Shown piece by piece: positions 44,660-55,260 of a stretch of 64,000 nucleotides of DNA; positions within the stretch are counted from its first letter, which is position 1, and every line of letters begins with the position of its first letter. The position numbers were made by a program, and so were the translations under genes. Source of the DNA: Ottelia alismoides (Eukaryota; Streptophyta; Magnoliopsida; Alismatales; Hydrocharitaceae). The notes below the pieces were generated by a model, which had not been told where the DNA came from, did not search any database, and was given only the letters and a program-made list of their open reading frames with translations. The stretch lies in assembly GCA_037367405.1 (NCBI GenBank), contig JAZKJV010000389.1, positions 2,046,001 to 2,110,000 of the forward strand, given 5' to 3'.

Positions 44660-45667
44660 ATGGCTGGGTCTTCATCGCAAACAGGAGCACGTGTGTATTT
44701 TTACTATCATCAGGAAGGCCACATCAAGAAAGATTGTCCGGAGTTGAGAGGGTCGGGGTTTAAACCAACCCCGATTAACAGTATAACATCCACCTCGAGC
44801 AATGGAGCAACACGCAGAGGAAGACATGGTAGAGGTCATGGCTCAGAAGGAGTGTCTCCTACACAGTAAACACTACAAAGTGTTGCGGGTTCTAGCTTGC
44901 CTATTCCTAATGGCCAGCTCAATGCAATTACTGAAGAACAAGCCTACAATTCAGGCACAGTCGTACGAGGTACTGTTACTATTCATGGCTTTTCAGTACA
45001 TGCCTTATTTGATTCTGGTTCTTCACATTCATTTATGGCTCGACGGTTAGTACCCACTTTGGGTAAGATACCAGTAGAAGTACAACAGCCCTATCTGATC
45101 AAGGGACCAAGAGGAAAAGTATTTATAATCTGAGAAATCCTAGATAATTGTATAGTAGTGATAGCGGGACATCAATTACTTGTTTCACTACTACTAATAG
45201 AAATGAAGGACTTTTATCTTATCCTAGGGATGGATTGGCTAGAAAGGCATCATGCACGTCTTGACTATTTTCAGAAGACAGTAACGTTTCACCTTTCTAA
45301 CTCGATAGAGTTCCAGTTCATTGGAAAGACATCCAATGATAATATCGAATATTTCTCTACATTGATGGCACAACAGTTGTTAGAACAAGGGTGCCAAGGT
45401 TATTTACCTTATGTAACCACTACATCAGGGTCAGACAGAATGATGGAAGATATACATGTAGTATGCGAGTTTCCTGATGTATTTCCAGAGGAACTACCTG
45501 GATTACCACTTGAGCGAGAGATTGAATTTGAAATCTCTCTCATACCTGATACTCAGCCTATCTCTATCCCTCCGTATAGGATGGCACCAGCTAAGTTACG
45601 AGAGTTAAAGGTACAATTGCAAGAACTATTAGATAAAGGATTCATTTGTCCTAGTACTTCACCATAG
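44660..45667 (+). pseudogene. Chromovirus zinc knuckle and aspartic protease
   Basis: The zinc knuckle reads VYFYYHQEGHIKKDC: both N-terminal Cys of the CX2CX4HX4C pattern are Tyr (codons TAT at 44696 and 44705), each a single G-to-A type change. After a TAA (44867-44869), the protease has intact LFDSGSSHSFMA near 45008, then after another stop ILGMDWLERHHARLDY near 45220. The segment ends with the RT entry DVFPEELPGLPLERE and LLDKGFICPSTSP, stopped by TAG (45665-45667) where the family has Trp. Confidence 0.88.
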
Positions 45668-46330
45668 GGTGCACCTGTCTTATTTGTCAGGAAAAAGGAT
45701 GGGTCAATGCGGTTGTGCATTGATTATAGACAACAAAACAAGAAGACCGTAAAGAACAAGTATCCTCTACCACGAATAGATGATCTCTTTGATGAGTTAC
45801 AGGGTTCAACTGTGTATTCCAAGATTGATTTAAGATCTGGATACCATCAGTTGAAAATTAAAGATACAGATATTCCCAAGACAGCTTTTCGAACTAGATA
45901 TGAGCATTATGAATTCTTAGTTATGCCTTTTGGACTGACAAATGCCCCAGCGGCCTTCATGGATCTCATGAATAGAGTATTCAATGAGTTCTTAGATCAC
46001 TTTATATTAGTCTTTATTGATGATGTGCTTATTTACTCCAAGGATAAGTATCTGCATGAACACCATCTCAGGCAGGCACTTGAAACTCTAAGAAAGAATA
46101 AACTGTATGCTAAATATAGGAAATGTGACTTCTGGCTATCTGAAGTATCTTTCTTAGGCCATGTTATTTCTAGAGAAGATATATCAGTTGATCCTACAAA
46201 GATTAGTGCGGTGATGAGTTGGGAACGGCCGAAGAATGTCACAGAAATACGATCTTTTCTTGGATTAGCTGGATATTATAAAAGATTTGTGAAGGACTTT
46301 TCACGAATAGAATTGCCAATGATTATTTGA
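45668..46330 (+). pseudogene. Chromovirus reverse transcriptase
   Basis: Continues in the frame of the protease segment after the [24 protein letters not shown], then [13 protein letters not shown] with the first Asp, [15 protein letters not shown], and FIDDVLIY (residues 103-108 of the open part from 45707) with the catalytic Asp pair. [21 protein letters not shown] is the RT-RNase H connection. The RT domain itself is almost intact; the frame is lost near 46320 just before the tether. Confidence 0.92.
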
Positions 46331-46902
46331 CCCAGAAGGAAGTTCCATTCATATGGTCATATGCATGCGAAATAAGTTTCCAAACACTGAAAGAATGCTT
46401 AACATCTGCACCCATCCTTACTCTACCCTCCGGGAGTGAAGGGTTTACAGTGTACACTGACACATCTATAGAAGGACTTAGGGCGGTTCTTATGCAACAT
46501 GGTAATGTAGTTGCGTATGCATCACGACAGCTCAGGACACATGAGAAGAACTACCCAACACATGACCTTGAATTAGCTGTCGTAGTTTTCATTTTAAAGA
46601 TATGGAGACACTACCTCTATGGTATTACTTTTGAAATCATCACCGATCATAAAAGCTTGAAATATCTGTTTGATCAAAAGGAGCTCAATATGAGACAGAG
46701 ACGGTGGCTAGAGTTGTTGAAAGATTATGATTGCGTTATCTCCTACCACCCTGGTAAGGGGAATGTCGTAGCAGATGCCCTTAGCAGAAGAACTTATTCA
46801 CCCGGGTTAGTGAGTGCTATCCACTTCTGGGGTTTACTATCAACGTTAAGTGAATGGAAACCATTTGATAGTAGTGCTGATACTATAACTATTCCTCACT
46901 GA
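46327..46902 (+). pseudogene. Chromovirus RNase H
   Basis: In a +1-shifted frame: [12 protein letters not shown] (first Asp), [26 protein letters not shown] (conserved Glu), [11 protein letters not shown] (Asp) and [18 protein letters not shown], which covers the whole RNase H domain. It stays open for 191 codons. The domain would degrade template RNA during cDNA synthesis. Confidence 0.9.
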
Positions 46903-47760
46903 TACAAACCAGAGATCTGGGATAAAATTAAGAAAGGACAATAGGATGTTCTAGTGCTTAAAGACTTGAGACAACAACTTCAGAAGAATGAGATAGAGGG
47001 ATTCCAAATACAAGATGGGTTACTATAAAACCATCACAGAGCTTGTGTACCAGACATACCTGAACTGAGGAAAGACATCTTACGTGATGCTCATTGTTCT
47101 AGATTATCTATTCATCCAGGAATTATGAAGATGTATAAGGATCTTCATTCATACTTCTGGTGGACAGGAATGAAGAAGGATGTTGCTGAGTTCGTGAATT
47201 CATGTTTTACTTGCCAACATGTAAAATCTTCACACTAAAAGCCACCGGGATTGTTACAACCCCTCCCTATACCTGAGTTGAAATGGGAAAGCATTTCCAT
47301 GGACTTCGTTACTGGTTTACCTCAGACGACCGGTGTTAAAGATAGTATCTATGTAATAATAGATCGTCTGACCAAGGTAGCACACTTCATTCCAATAAGC
47401 TTATCTTTCACTCCAGACCAGGTTGCTGAGTTATATATTACACATGTGATCCGCCTCCATGGTATCCCAAAGGAAGTAGTTTCCGATCGAGATTCACGAT
47501 TCTCCTCACACTATTGGGAGAACTTCAAGAAAGCCTTAGGTACACAGTTATGCTTGAGCACAGTATATCATCCACAAATAGACGGTCAGTCAGAACGTAC
47601 GATTCAGACACTAGAGGATTTGCTACGAGCATGTGCTTTAGAATGGAAAGGATCATAGATTAAACATTTGCCTCTTGTAGAATTCACCTACAATATTAGT
47701 TACCATACAAGTATTGGCATGGCACCATTTGAAGAACTATATGGACGAAGTTGTACTACT
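46903..47760 (+). pseudogene. Chromovirus integrase
   Basis: Same frame as RNase H, interrupted by TGA at 46900-46902 and by stops near 46942, 47027 and 47236. The His/Cys zinc region is read in LSIHPGIMKMYKDLH and FVNSCFTCQH. The core has Asp 18 (SMDFVTGLP), Asp 79 (VVSDRDSRF) and Glu 115 (GQSERTIQ) of the open part 47251-47658, with exact D-35-E spacing. A TAG (47656-47658) interrupts before HLPLVEFTYNISYHTSIGM. Catalytic residues are preserved although the frame is not. Confidence 0.9.
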
Positions 47761-48322
47761 CCTTCGGAATAAAGAACTTTTATGATTCAGATAGACTTCA
47801 GGAGACACGGAAAGCTGTAGAGCTTGCTAGAAAAAGACTATTAACTGCCCAGAGTCACCAGAAAATGTATAGTGATACCAGGCGAAGAGACCTTGAGTTT
47901 GAAGTAGGCGATTTTGTATTCCACAAAGTATCACCTATGAAGGGTGTTCAGAGGTTTGGCTTGTGTGGGAAGTTAGAACCCAGGTTCGTGGATCCCATTG
48001 AAATTATTCAACGGATTGGAAAAGTTGTCTATAGACTTACACTTCCTCCACATCTTTCAGCAATACATGATGTTTTTCATGTATCAAATCTGAGAAAGTA
48101 TGTTAGGGATCCAGAGCATAAGATAAGTTATGATGATTTACATGTTTAGCCGGACTTGACATACCAAGAGATACATGCGCAAATACTTGAAAGGGATATC
48201 AAGAAGTTGAGAAACAAAGAGGAGCTCTAGTTAAAGTATTGCGGCGGAACCAAGAGTTTGAAGAAACCACATGGGAACCTGAGGCAGAAATGAGAGAGAA
48301 ATACCCATACTTATTTGAATGA
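47751..48322 (+). pseudogene. Chromovirus integrase C terminus and chromodomain-like tail
   Basis: Open part 47751-48149 has the GPY/F-region equivalents (FEVGDFVFHKVSPMKGVQRF, KLEPRFVDPIEIIQRIG, VFHVSNLRKYV). After a TAG the frame goes on with a short linker, and after a frame change near 48229 ends NQEFEETTWEPEAEMREKYP and a stop at 48320-48322. The TTWEPE block is the diagnostic part of the chromodomain that in related elements directs integration to heterochromatin. I see only the second half of a chromodomain clearly. Confidence 0.83.
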
Positions 48323-48465
48323 TAAAACTGTGTATTCTGTATATGTTCATTATAAATGAAAGGACGTTCATCCTCCTTAAGGTTGTTATGTTTCAATCCT
48401 CTTTAACGTTGTTATGCCTGCATTTCTAGTCTCGAGGACGAGACTTCATTTAAGGTTGTTATAAT

Positions 48466-51255
48466 TGTAAAGTCGTGAACTTGGCATCTCTCAGATCCTA
48501 TATCATAAGATCCGACTCGTCAAGAGAAAACCGACGGAATTTGTTTCGTGTGAATTGGACATCATTTTGATTTGTTATAATTTTCGGAAGAAAGAGAAGT
48601 TAGGAGGGTGAAGAAGTCATTATCCCATAATGAATGTCATTAAGACTAATTAAGTGTGATTAAAGAAACTAATGATGGATTGAAAATCACTAATAATCAT
48701 TAGCAACACTAATCAATAGTTAGCAAAAGATAAGCATAAGCCGTAATGGTTAAATCGCGAAGTGAAAGTTAATCACGATTAATGTTAATTAAGCGTCATT
48801 AGCAAATCTAGAATCAACTGAAATGTTCTAACTTAAGCCCCAAGTTTGGGATACGTTTTGGCCAAAACCCTGGGCCAAAACCATGGGCCACTAGACCATG
48901 GTTAAGGTCTAAACCATGGTTTTCTAACCCTGGTTAGTGGTTTTCTGGAGCCTATACCCCCTACCCATTCATTCTCTAGGATTTCAACTACCACCACCAC
49001 CAAAGGGTAAGGGTTAAGAGGTCGGGAGGAGGAGTGGGAGGCGGGGAAAGAGTGCTAGCGAAGCGCTGCCGGGAGAACGAGGAGGAGGAAGGTATGATCC
49101 TCTCTTAGTTTGCTTTGTAAGCTAGGAATTCTACTCATCCTCTTTTCTTCCAAGTTTTGTTCTTGATTCATCTTTCTTTCTGATTCGTTTCCTATTGTGG
49201 TTCGAGGAGAAATCTGTGTAACACCCTACTTAGGTGCGGGCGGCTGTGCACGTCAGTGAACCCTGTGATTTGTCACACATTCACTCACCTAAGACGCATG
49301 GTGTCTAATGATTCTCCATTGGTTATTATTCTTTCTTTTCCGCTTTTATAGTTATTTTGATGGAGAAATCCGTGTAATATCCTACTTAGATGCGGGCGAC
49401 TGTGCACGTCAGTGAACCCTGTAATTCGTCACACATTCACTGACCTAAGACGTGTGGTGTCTACCGATTCTCCATCGCTTGCAGTTTAATTATATTCTTT
49501 CAGTTTCGATGTTGTTTTCCTCTCGATTGATTATATTGAGGAAACTCTTTTCATTTTTATTTTGAAATATGTCCCGATATAGGAGGAAACTCTGCCGAAA
49601 TTTTCCTAGAAATATGTCCCGATATAAGGGGAAACTTTGCCAAAATTTTCCTAAAAATATCACCCCATATAAGGGGAAGCTCTGCCAAAATTTCAAGAGA
49701 AAATATGTTCTTGGCGTTCTTCGTGATCTTCGTGTTCTTCACGTTCTTCGTGTTCTTCGTTCGTTCTTCATATTCTTGACACGTTCTTAGTGTTTTTGAT
49801 ATGAAAATAAAATTCCATCATTTCAGGAGCCTTAAATCATCCTTTCTGAAAACGAAACACGATAAAGCACTGCATATGCATGAGAGAGCTCTATTAGGTA
49901 ACGCAATCCTTCCTTTTTTTTGTTGGATTTTCGTATGAGATCATTGAAATTTCTGATTTTATGTTTTTTGCTACGAAGAACCCAAATTTGGTTATTTTTG
50001 AGAAAATATGAAAAGTTGCTTTGTGACTTCAACTAAAATAATGTCTAAGCATCGATTTGATGCAGTGGCTTGGAAAGTTAGGGTTTGGAAGTTAAAATGA
50101 GCATAATTATAAGTATATAAATATATGATTTAATATATGTCTAAGTCTATACTCAGTATTTTATGGTTATGCAAATATAAGGATGAATTGAGGAATTACA
50201 TCATGGAATTGATGTGTTATAAATTGGATCCTGAAAAGGGTCGTGAGTCACGTTAAGGATGACTGGGAGTAGAACTATAGGTCGAGCATGCAACCTGTAG
50301 GTTTGTCGGAAGGAACCCGTATTGGTGTTTCCCTACCTAGGTGGTATACGGTTGCATGTTATGATAAGTGCGCACGAGATAATTGATTTGCAACACGTGG
50401 TACCGGGAACCGATATATTCGGGTTGAACAATGAAAGATGTGGTCGTGCCATGTGGAGGCACGGGTGGTTCAATAGCGGTCGGGTCGACAACATGTATTT
50501 AAAGCTGCTAGGTTTTATAATTAAAAGTTTGAGTGGGGCTTTAAGCAACCGAGTCCTCGAGGACGGTGTGCTCCTTTGTTTGCCAGGCTGAGGGTTTGAG
50601 ACCCTGATTAATAAAAGAAAAGGAAATTGTTAGGGAAGTATTGGAGGATTGGTCGGGGCGACGTGGGGCGGTATAAGCTTACCAAGATCAACATAATCTC
50701 CAATCCTGAAGGGTCCACAACTTCGGAGTACAAGAATAGTGGGGTTCCCCTGGACTAATCCCTGACGTGGAATAGAAAAGGAATAGGACTTAAATTAATG
50801 AGAAGGAATGAAACTTTTTGTGATAACAAGTTTTCAAAGAAAAAAATTACACAATTTGTTGTTTTTCTCTTCTTCACTACTTAGCATTCGCTAATTTTTT
50901 ATCCTATAATTTATGGAAAACCCAACATGTGTTGGTGAGCCATCACAAGGACTTTAGTAATCCAGCCAGCTTACCTAGTAGATATCCAACCAGCCAGGAT
51001 AGATTTACTTTGTAAGATAGTTAGTAATCTTTCTGTGTATTTCCTTTCAACTGATGTACATGTAAATGGTTGCAGTGGGACAATGGATCATGTAAACTTT
51101 ATTGTGTGAATGGAAAAGTATTAAATACTTCTTTTTGAATATTTTTATTTGCAATTTGTTTTTGAATGTTAGTTCTGATTGCTGGATAAATTATTGCTGA
51201 GTTACCAAATCCGGATATGGAAGGATCCGACAGCCCGGGAATCAGGGTCGTGACA
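48466..51255 (+). repeat. 3' LTR of the chromovirus (2,790 bp)
   Basis: Starts TGTAAAGTCGTGAAC and ends GGTCGTGACA, then the target duplication ATATG. The preceding purine tract is poor (the usual 'ctcgaggacgag' is at 48431-48442, but the run of G before the LTR is lost). Its TATA box is destroyed by a short deletion at 48951-48960. Confidence 0.92.
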
Positions 51256-51260
51256 ATATG
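51256..51260. repeat. Target site duplication ATATG (right)
   Basis: Second copy of the duplication found at 40640-40644. Together they rejoin the interrupted unit 3 reading frame (IEYV before, FDLKRFMN after). Confidence 0.85.
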
Positions 51261-51420
51261 TGTTTGATCTTAAGAGATTTATGAACGAAAAGGAAAAGGG
51301 AATGCAACGAAAATCAATGATGCATGCAGTCGTTAGAGATACTTATAGTGCTTCCCAGCACTCTCCATGTAGATGCAGAACAGAACTTTTAAAATAGTAA
51401 TTGTATGATGCAAATCGAGA
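51261..51420 (+). other. Unit 3 internal continuation after the chromovirus
   Basis: The frame interrupted at 40644 continues here for about 45 codons (FDLKRFMNEKEKGMQRK) before a stop, as expected for the linker before protease. The boundary with the following inverted LTR-B element is not sharp. Confidence 0.5.
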
Positions 51421-52033
51421 AATTACACATAATCAGCATTTCTATTAGCTATCAAAAATCAATTTAATTTGACTAAGTATAACGTAAGTTACGTGCATCT
51501 ATGAATCTTCTAAGATTTTTGCAATTGTGAATCGTACGAGATTCATGTAGTGTGTCCTAAGTTACGAAATAGATCAAGCAACGAAATGACCTACGATTTT
51601 CTATTTGGCATAAACTTAAATCTAAAATGTCACTCAAGTCGAGAATCACTCTCAACATAACCACACATGAAAATAAATAAAGTTTTTAAGAGGCCTTTGT
51701 TTACATATGCGAGATCTCAATAGAGAACCATTGTAAATGGTAATGGAATATAAATTAGGTAAGCTACTAATCTCTCAACTTAATTATATGTCTTGTATCT
51801 ATCTAACAAATTGCTCCAAGCTCTTTGCCTCTGTGGTCCTTTAGAAAAAGTCAACTCCATGAGCCAATCACAATACAATATAGATTTTATAGAAAATTCG
51901 AGAGAGATTTAGAAAAATTAGAAAGACATCACAAGTACAAAACACAAAATAGGAAAACAAGCTCAGAAATTATTAAACCAAAAATTACTGATAAATATTT
52001 GTTCTTAAAAGAATCAACATAAAATATTTGCAT
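51421..52033 (-). other. Leader of the inverted LTR-B element
   Basis: A/T-rich noncoding sequence inside the primer site on the minus strand. Part of it (about 51.8 kb, reverse complement) resembles the leader after the plus LTR-B at 18.7 kb. The 65-codon ORF at 51825-52022 is not recognised. Confidence 0.5.
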
Positions 52034-52051
52034 CCCCGACAAGGGCACCAT
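52034..52051 (-). other. Primer-binding site of the inverted LTR-B element
   Basis: The minus strand reads TGGTGCCCTTGTCGGGGA, 15 of 18 matches to the tRNA-Asp site, two bases inside the LTR. Confidence 0.82.
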
Positions 52052-54242
52052 CTGATGGAGCGCTAAATGCATGTATTAATTTCAATCCATTGTAGCACAG
52101 GCACTTAGCATCCATATAGAACCGAGAAGGAATCTCAATGACGAGGTTCTCAACTTTAATTTATAACATGGAAAGTTTAGGGTAGAAGACAAGGACACGA
52201 GCCATAATACAATTATTCAGGGCACTAAATATCTTGGTTAAGAGATTGACAATTTATTTAGGTCAAAACATACAAACAATGCAAGCAAAATAATGCAAGG
52301 TGAAATGCACATCACTAATGCATGCATGACTTAAATGAAATGTGATTTTTAAACAATCAATGCATGTTAGAATATATCAACAGAATAATCATGATGAACG
52401 GAATGATAAATGCAATTATACTCTTAAATATTCCTTAGAATGATTAGTCAAACTTAAGCAATTATGTAAATTAATTCTACGTCCAGCTGATCAATGAAAT
52501 ATAGAATCATATTTCATTTAATAGGCATGGATGTACAATATAGACTGTCACAAATTAATCCTTCATTTTTTATCTAATCAGAAAATAAACTATATTAGAT
52601 CAAAGACAATTAAACGAGGATCAAAATGCCACTGAAATCATCTCAATCGGATAAGCAATGCTGAGGGGCATAATTGTAATGAAACATGAATTAAAACATA
52701 ACAAACATGTCCCTAGAGGGACTGAAAAGCAATTATTAAAAACCTGCTGAAGATATTATGAAATGCCCCCTAGCGGGGGTATATTTGCAGATACAAATAA
52801 CCGACAGTATAGTTATGTAAATTTCCAAGGCCCGTATGCGGTTTGCGTGTGCGGTCCTAAGCTCGGGTGTTGAATGTAGCTTGGGCCACGTGGCATCACA
52901 TGGTGCTTCGGCTAGTGGCATGGTGGCTCGAAGGCTTCCGGCCCGGGCTCACCAACGTGGACAAAATAGGACTGTCAGATCTTTCCCAATTCAGGTGAAT
53001 CTGACGGTACCTGTATGCTACAGGCTTGTTCTTCCCCTCTCAACCATTGCGGATTAGCCTGATCTCTAGCAAGAGTTCCATAACTCCGTCATCTTCCTGG
53101 AAAAGCTCTGATGGTCGGTGATCATCCAAGAGGGGCTCGCAAAGATTGTGATGATTTCAGTGATGGCATTCGAGCATCTGCAAGTCGATGATGATGAAGT
53201 CCCCATGGAGAAGAAGCTCCAAATCAGCATTACGTTTTGAATTCCAGTCATTGAAGACCTTTGAACCTGCAAGCGTTAGCAGAGCATAGCCGAAGCATAG
53301 CGATGTCGTTGCGTGCGATTGTGAATGGAAATAAAGGGTTGCGGTAGTTGAGGAAGGTGAAGCCCTATGGGTTCTTCCGCCATGATAGGAGGAAGGTGAA
53401 TAATTGTGATAGAGTGTGATAGAACTGAGAGCACAGAGAATAGAATCTCCAACGTGGATCAAAGATCCATGTTGAAGGTCAAAACCATGTCCGATGAATG
53501 AATTGGTTCAAAGATATGCGTGGACAAATTGAAGAAGAAGAGATAAGAACCTACTTATCCAACTTTACATGAAGATGACGTCTTGGATGGAAGAATCAAC
53601 TTGGGATTGAAGCTCAAATGACTTTTAGGTCATCGCTCCAACATGTCAGCCTGACCTGGGGCTCAAACAACCACCTATTTGTGATGTAACATGGTTCTAT
53701 GGCCATGGGTCAACCAGAGCAAGAACTTTATTGTTGCAACTCAAATCTTCTAGCTTCCTGTCAGGAAGTGAAGATTAGGCTAGGAGTTTGCTCATACCAA
53801 GGGTGGACAACCACTATTGGAAGCAACGTTGGGATATTTGAAGGTGGAGGTTGGCAACCTTATGTGTTTATGGCGGAGATTACAACCGCCATTACCATGG
53901 AATTAGTAGGGTTTGGCAGTGTTTTAAAGGAATAGCGTGAAAGAGGGTTGAATGGCCTAGTGGTTGGTAGTTGTTTCTAGGGAAGAAGGTGTCGAGGGTG
54001 GTTGACGAAATTGGGTGATGACGGGTGGTTGCAACAAAGATGACAACAACTAGAGGTTGAAGATGAACCTCAACCATCCGACCATCAGATCATATAGTTG
54101 GGGTTAAGGTGATGATGAAAAGCTGAGATCGTCGGATGAGAATGATCATATGGTTTAGTTTAGAGAGCTAATCAACGGTGATGATTGCGTCTAATGGGAG
54201 TAATCATACGTCATAGGAGGGGATGGGTGTCTATCCAAGAGA

Positions 54243-54279
54243 GGGCCACGTGGGCGGCTGAGGATGCGCCACATGGCCC
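54243..54279. promoter_or_regulatory. CACGTG inverted repeat in LTR-B (-)
   Basis: GGGCCACGTGG (54243-54253) and CCACATGGCCC (54269-54279) are inverted with one mismatch and a 15-base spacer; the first arm carries a G-box. It parallels the palindromes in the plus LTR-B and in LTR-A. Confidence 0.5.
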
Positions 54280-54359
54280 AATTATAGTTGAAGAAAATCG
54301 ATAAATCAAAGAAAAATCAAGAAAAAATAGTTAGAGGCCGAATGTGCAAAAGTGGTAAA

Positions 54360-54400
54360 CATGAAAGTTGTAGATCTCGATGAGATCTATAACTTTCATG
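54360..54400. repeat. 41-nt near-perfect palindrome in LTR-B
   Basis: Nineteen-base arms at 54360-54378 (CATGAAAGTTGTAGATCTC) and 54382-54400 pair with one mismatch around GAT. The plus LTR-B has a decayed form at 16379-16405 (9 of 12 core positions paired). It is the strongest inverted repeat I noticed in the window. Confidence 0.85.
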
Positions 54401-54720
54401 TAGAAGTCAAAGAGATCAAAGGTCATATATACATAGTTAGAAATTAAATACATTTAAAAACCATATAAACCATTTTCTTTAATTTTCCTTTTGCTTATTT
54501 TTTGTATTTTTATTTTAATTTATTTATGCACAATTTTATTCTAATAATTTTTTGATTTTTAATAAGAAATAAATATATAAAATATTACACCATATTAATA
54601 TATAATAATTATTGTTAATTATTTACAACATAGTGGTTAGTAATTTATGTTAATTGTTATTGAATCTTTGTGATTTAACTTAAATAAGAGAGATAATAAT
54701 GGAGAATAATGATAATAAAT

Positions 54721-55260
54721 ATGGGATTTATCAAGTCGATTAAACCCTATAAAGGCTGGCAAGAAGCGATCAAGGACTGAATATCATGTCATATCTAAGA
54801 CCAGTTCTTTAGTAATGAATCATATAATCAAAAGTTGCAAAGTCAAGCGGTTGATGCATATCACATGTGAAATTGAGGATACCATTTTCACTCGTGTTTG
54901 GTTAGACGACGACTATACACTAAATATACACCCCAAGTCTGTTTTTGATCAACTTTAAATCGGTCAACTCAAAAAGACAAGAGTGATCGTTCAGCTGCCT
55001 GATCGATCTACCAAAAGACTGTGGGGGATCATTTCTGTTGTTGTAAATTTCCGAGGTGACAAACATAAAGTGGATTTTATTGTCCTTGACATTGATCACC
55101 TTGGAAAGTTCTCTGAGTCCACTATAATTTTAGGAAATCCGTTCTTAGCCTCTGCTAAGGTAATTGTCGATTGTGAGACTAATGACATTAAGTTTCTGAA
55201 CTCATACCACAATGCACAAACCCTCAATGGCACTACCTGCTCTGAGGAAACCTGACTTCA
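54721..55260 (+). pseudogene. Unit 3 aspartic protease
   Basis: The open part 54983-55255 reads VQLPDRSTKRLWGI, VVVNFRGDKHKVDFIVLDID, TIILGNPFLASAKVIVDCETN, a clear Athila/Tat-class retropepsin from the 'DRS' loop to the C-terminal strands. Immediately upstream KSVFDQL is the segment following the catalytic motif, with a TAA in between. Preservation is better than in unit 2, and the sequence differs clearly from it, so this unit is a separate family member. Confidence 0.8.

Larger units (their letters stand above)
40645..51255 (+). mobile_element. Complete Ty3/gypsy chromovirus (probably Tekay/Del lineage)
   Basis: Two LTRs (2,852 and 2,790 bp), a 5-bp target duplication, a tRNA-Met primer site and gag-protease-RT-RNase H-integrase-chromodomain order define the element. 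RT before integrase makes it gypsy; a C-terminal chromodomain-like segment (NQEFEETTWEPE) makes it a chromovirus. Long LTRs and protein style suggest Tekay/Del, but the lineage needs a tree. Many stops and at least three frameshifts make it inactive. The LTRs differ at many positions and by indels, so the insertion is old but younger than the Athila sequence it interrupts. Confidence 0.93.
52054..54720 (-). repeat. LTR of type B (minus orientation)
   Basis: Starts TGATGGAGCGC next to the primer site. The far end is approximate. It shares with 15870-18601 the A/T-rich end, the 'gtagatctcg' palindrome (54360-54400) and CACGTG palindromes (54243-54279 and near 52884). GC-richer DNA at 52.8-54.3 kb holds short ORFs on both strands without family resemblance. 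No gene is seen. Confidence 0.62.

Noticed and set aside
52836..54077. Short ORFs in the GC-richer part of inverted LTR-B
   Set aside because: Frames overlap on both strands and are not shared with the plus LTR-B; the region is inside an LTR with a primer site.
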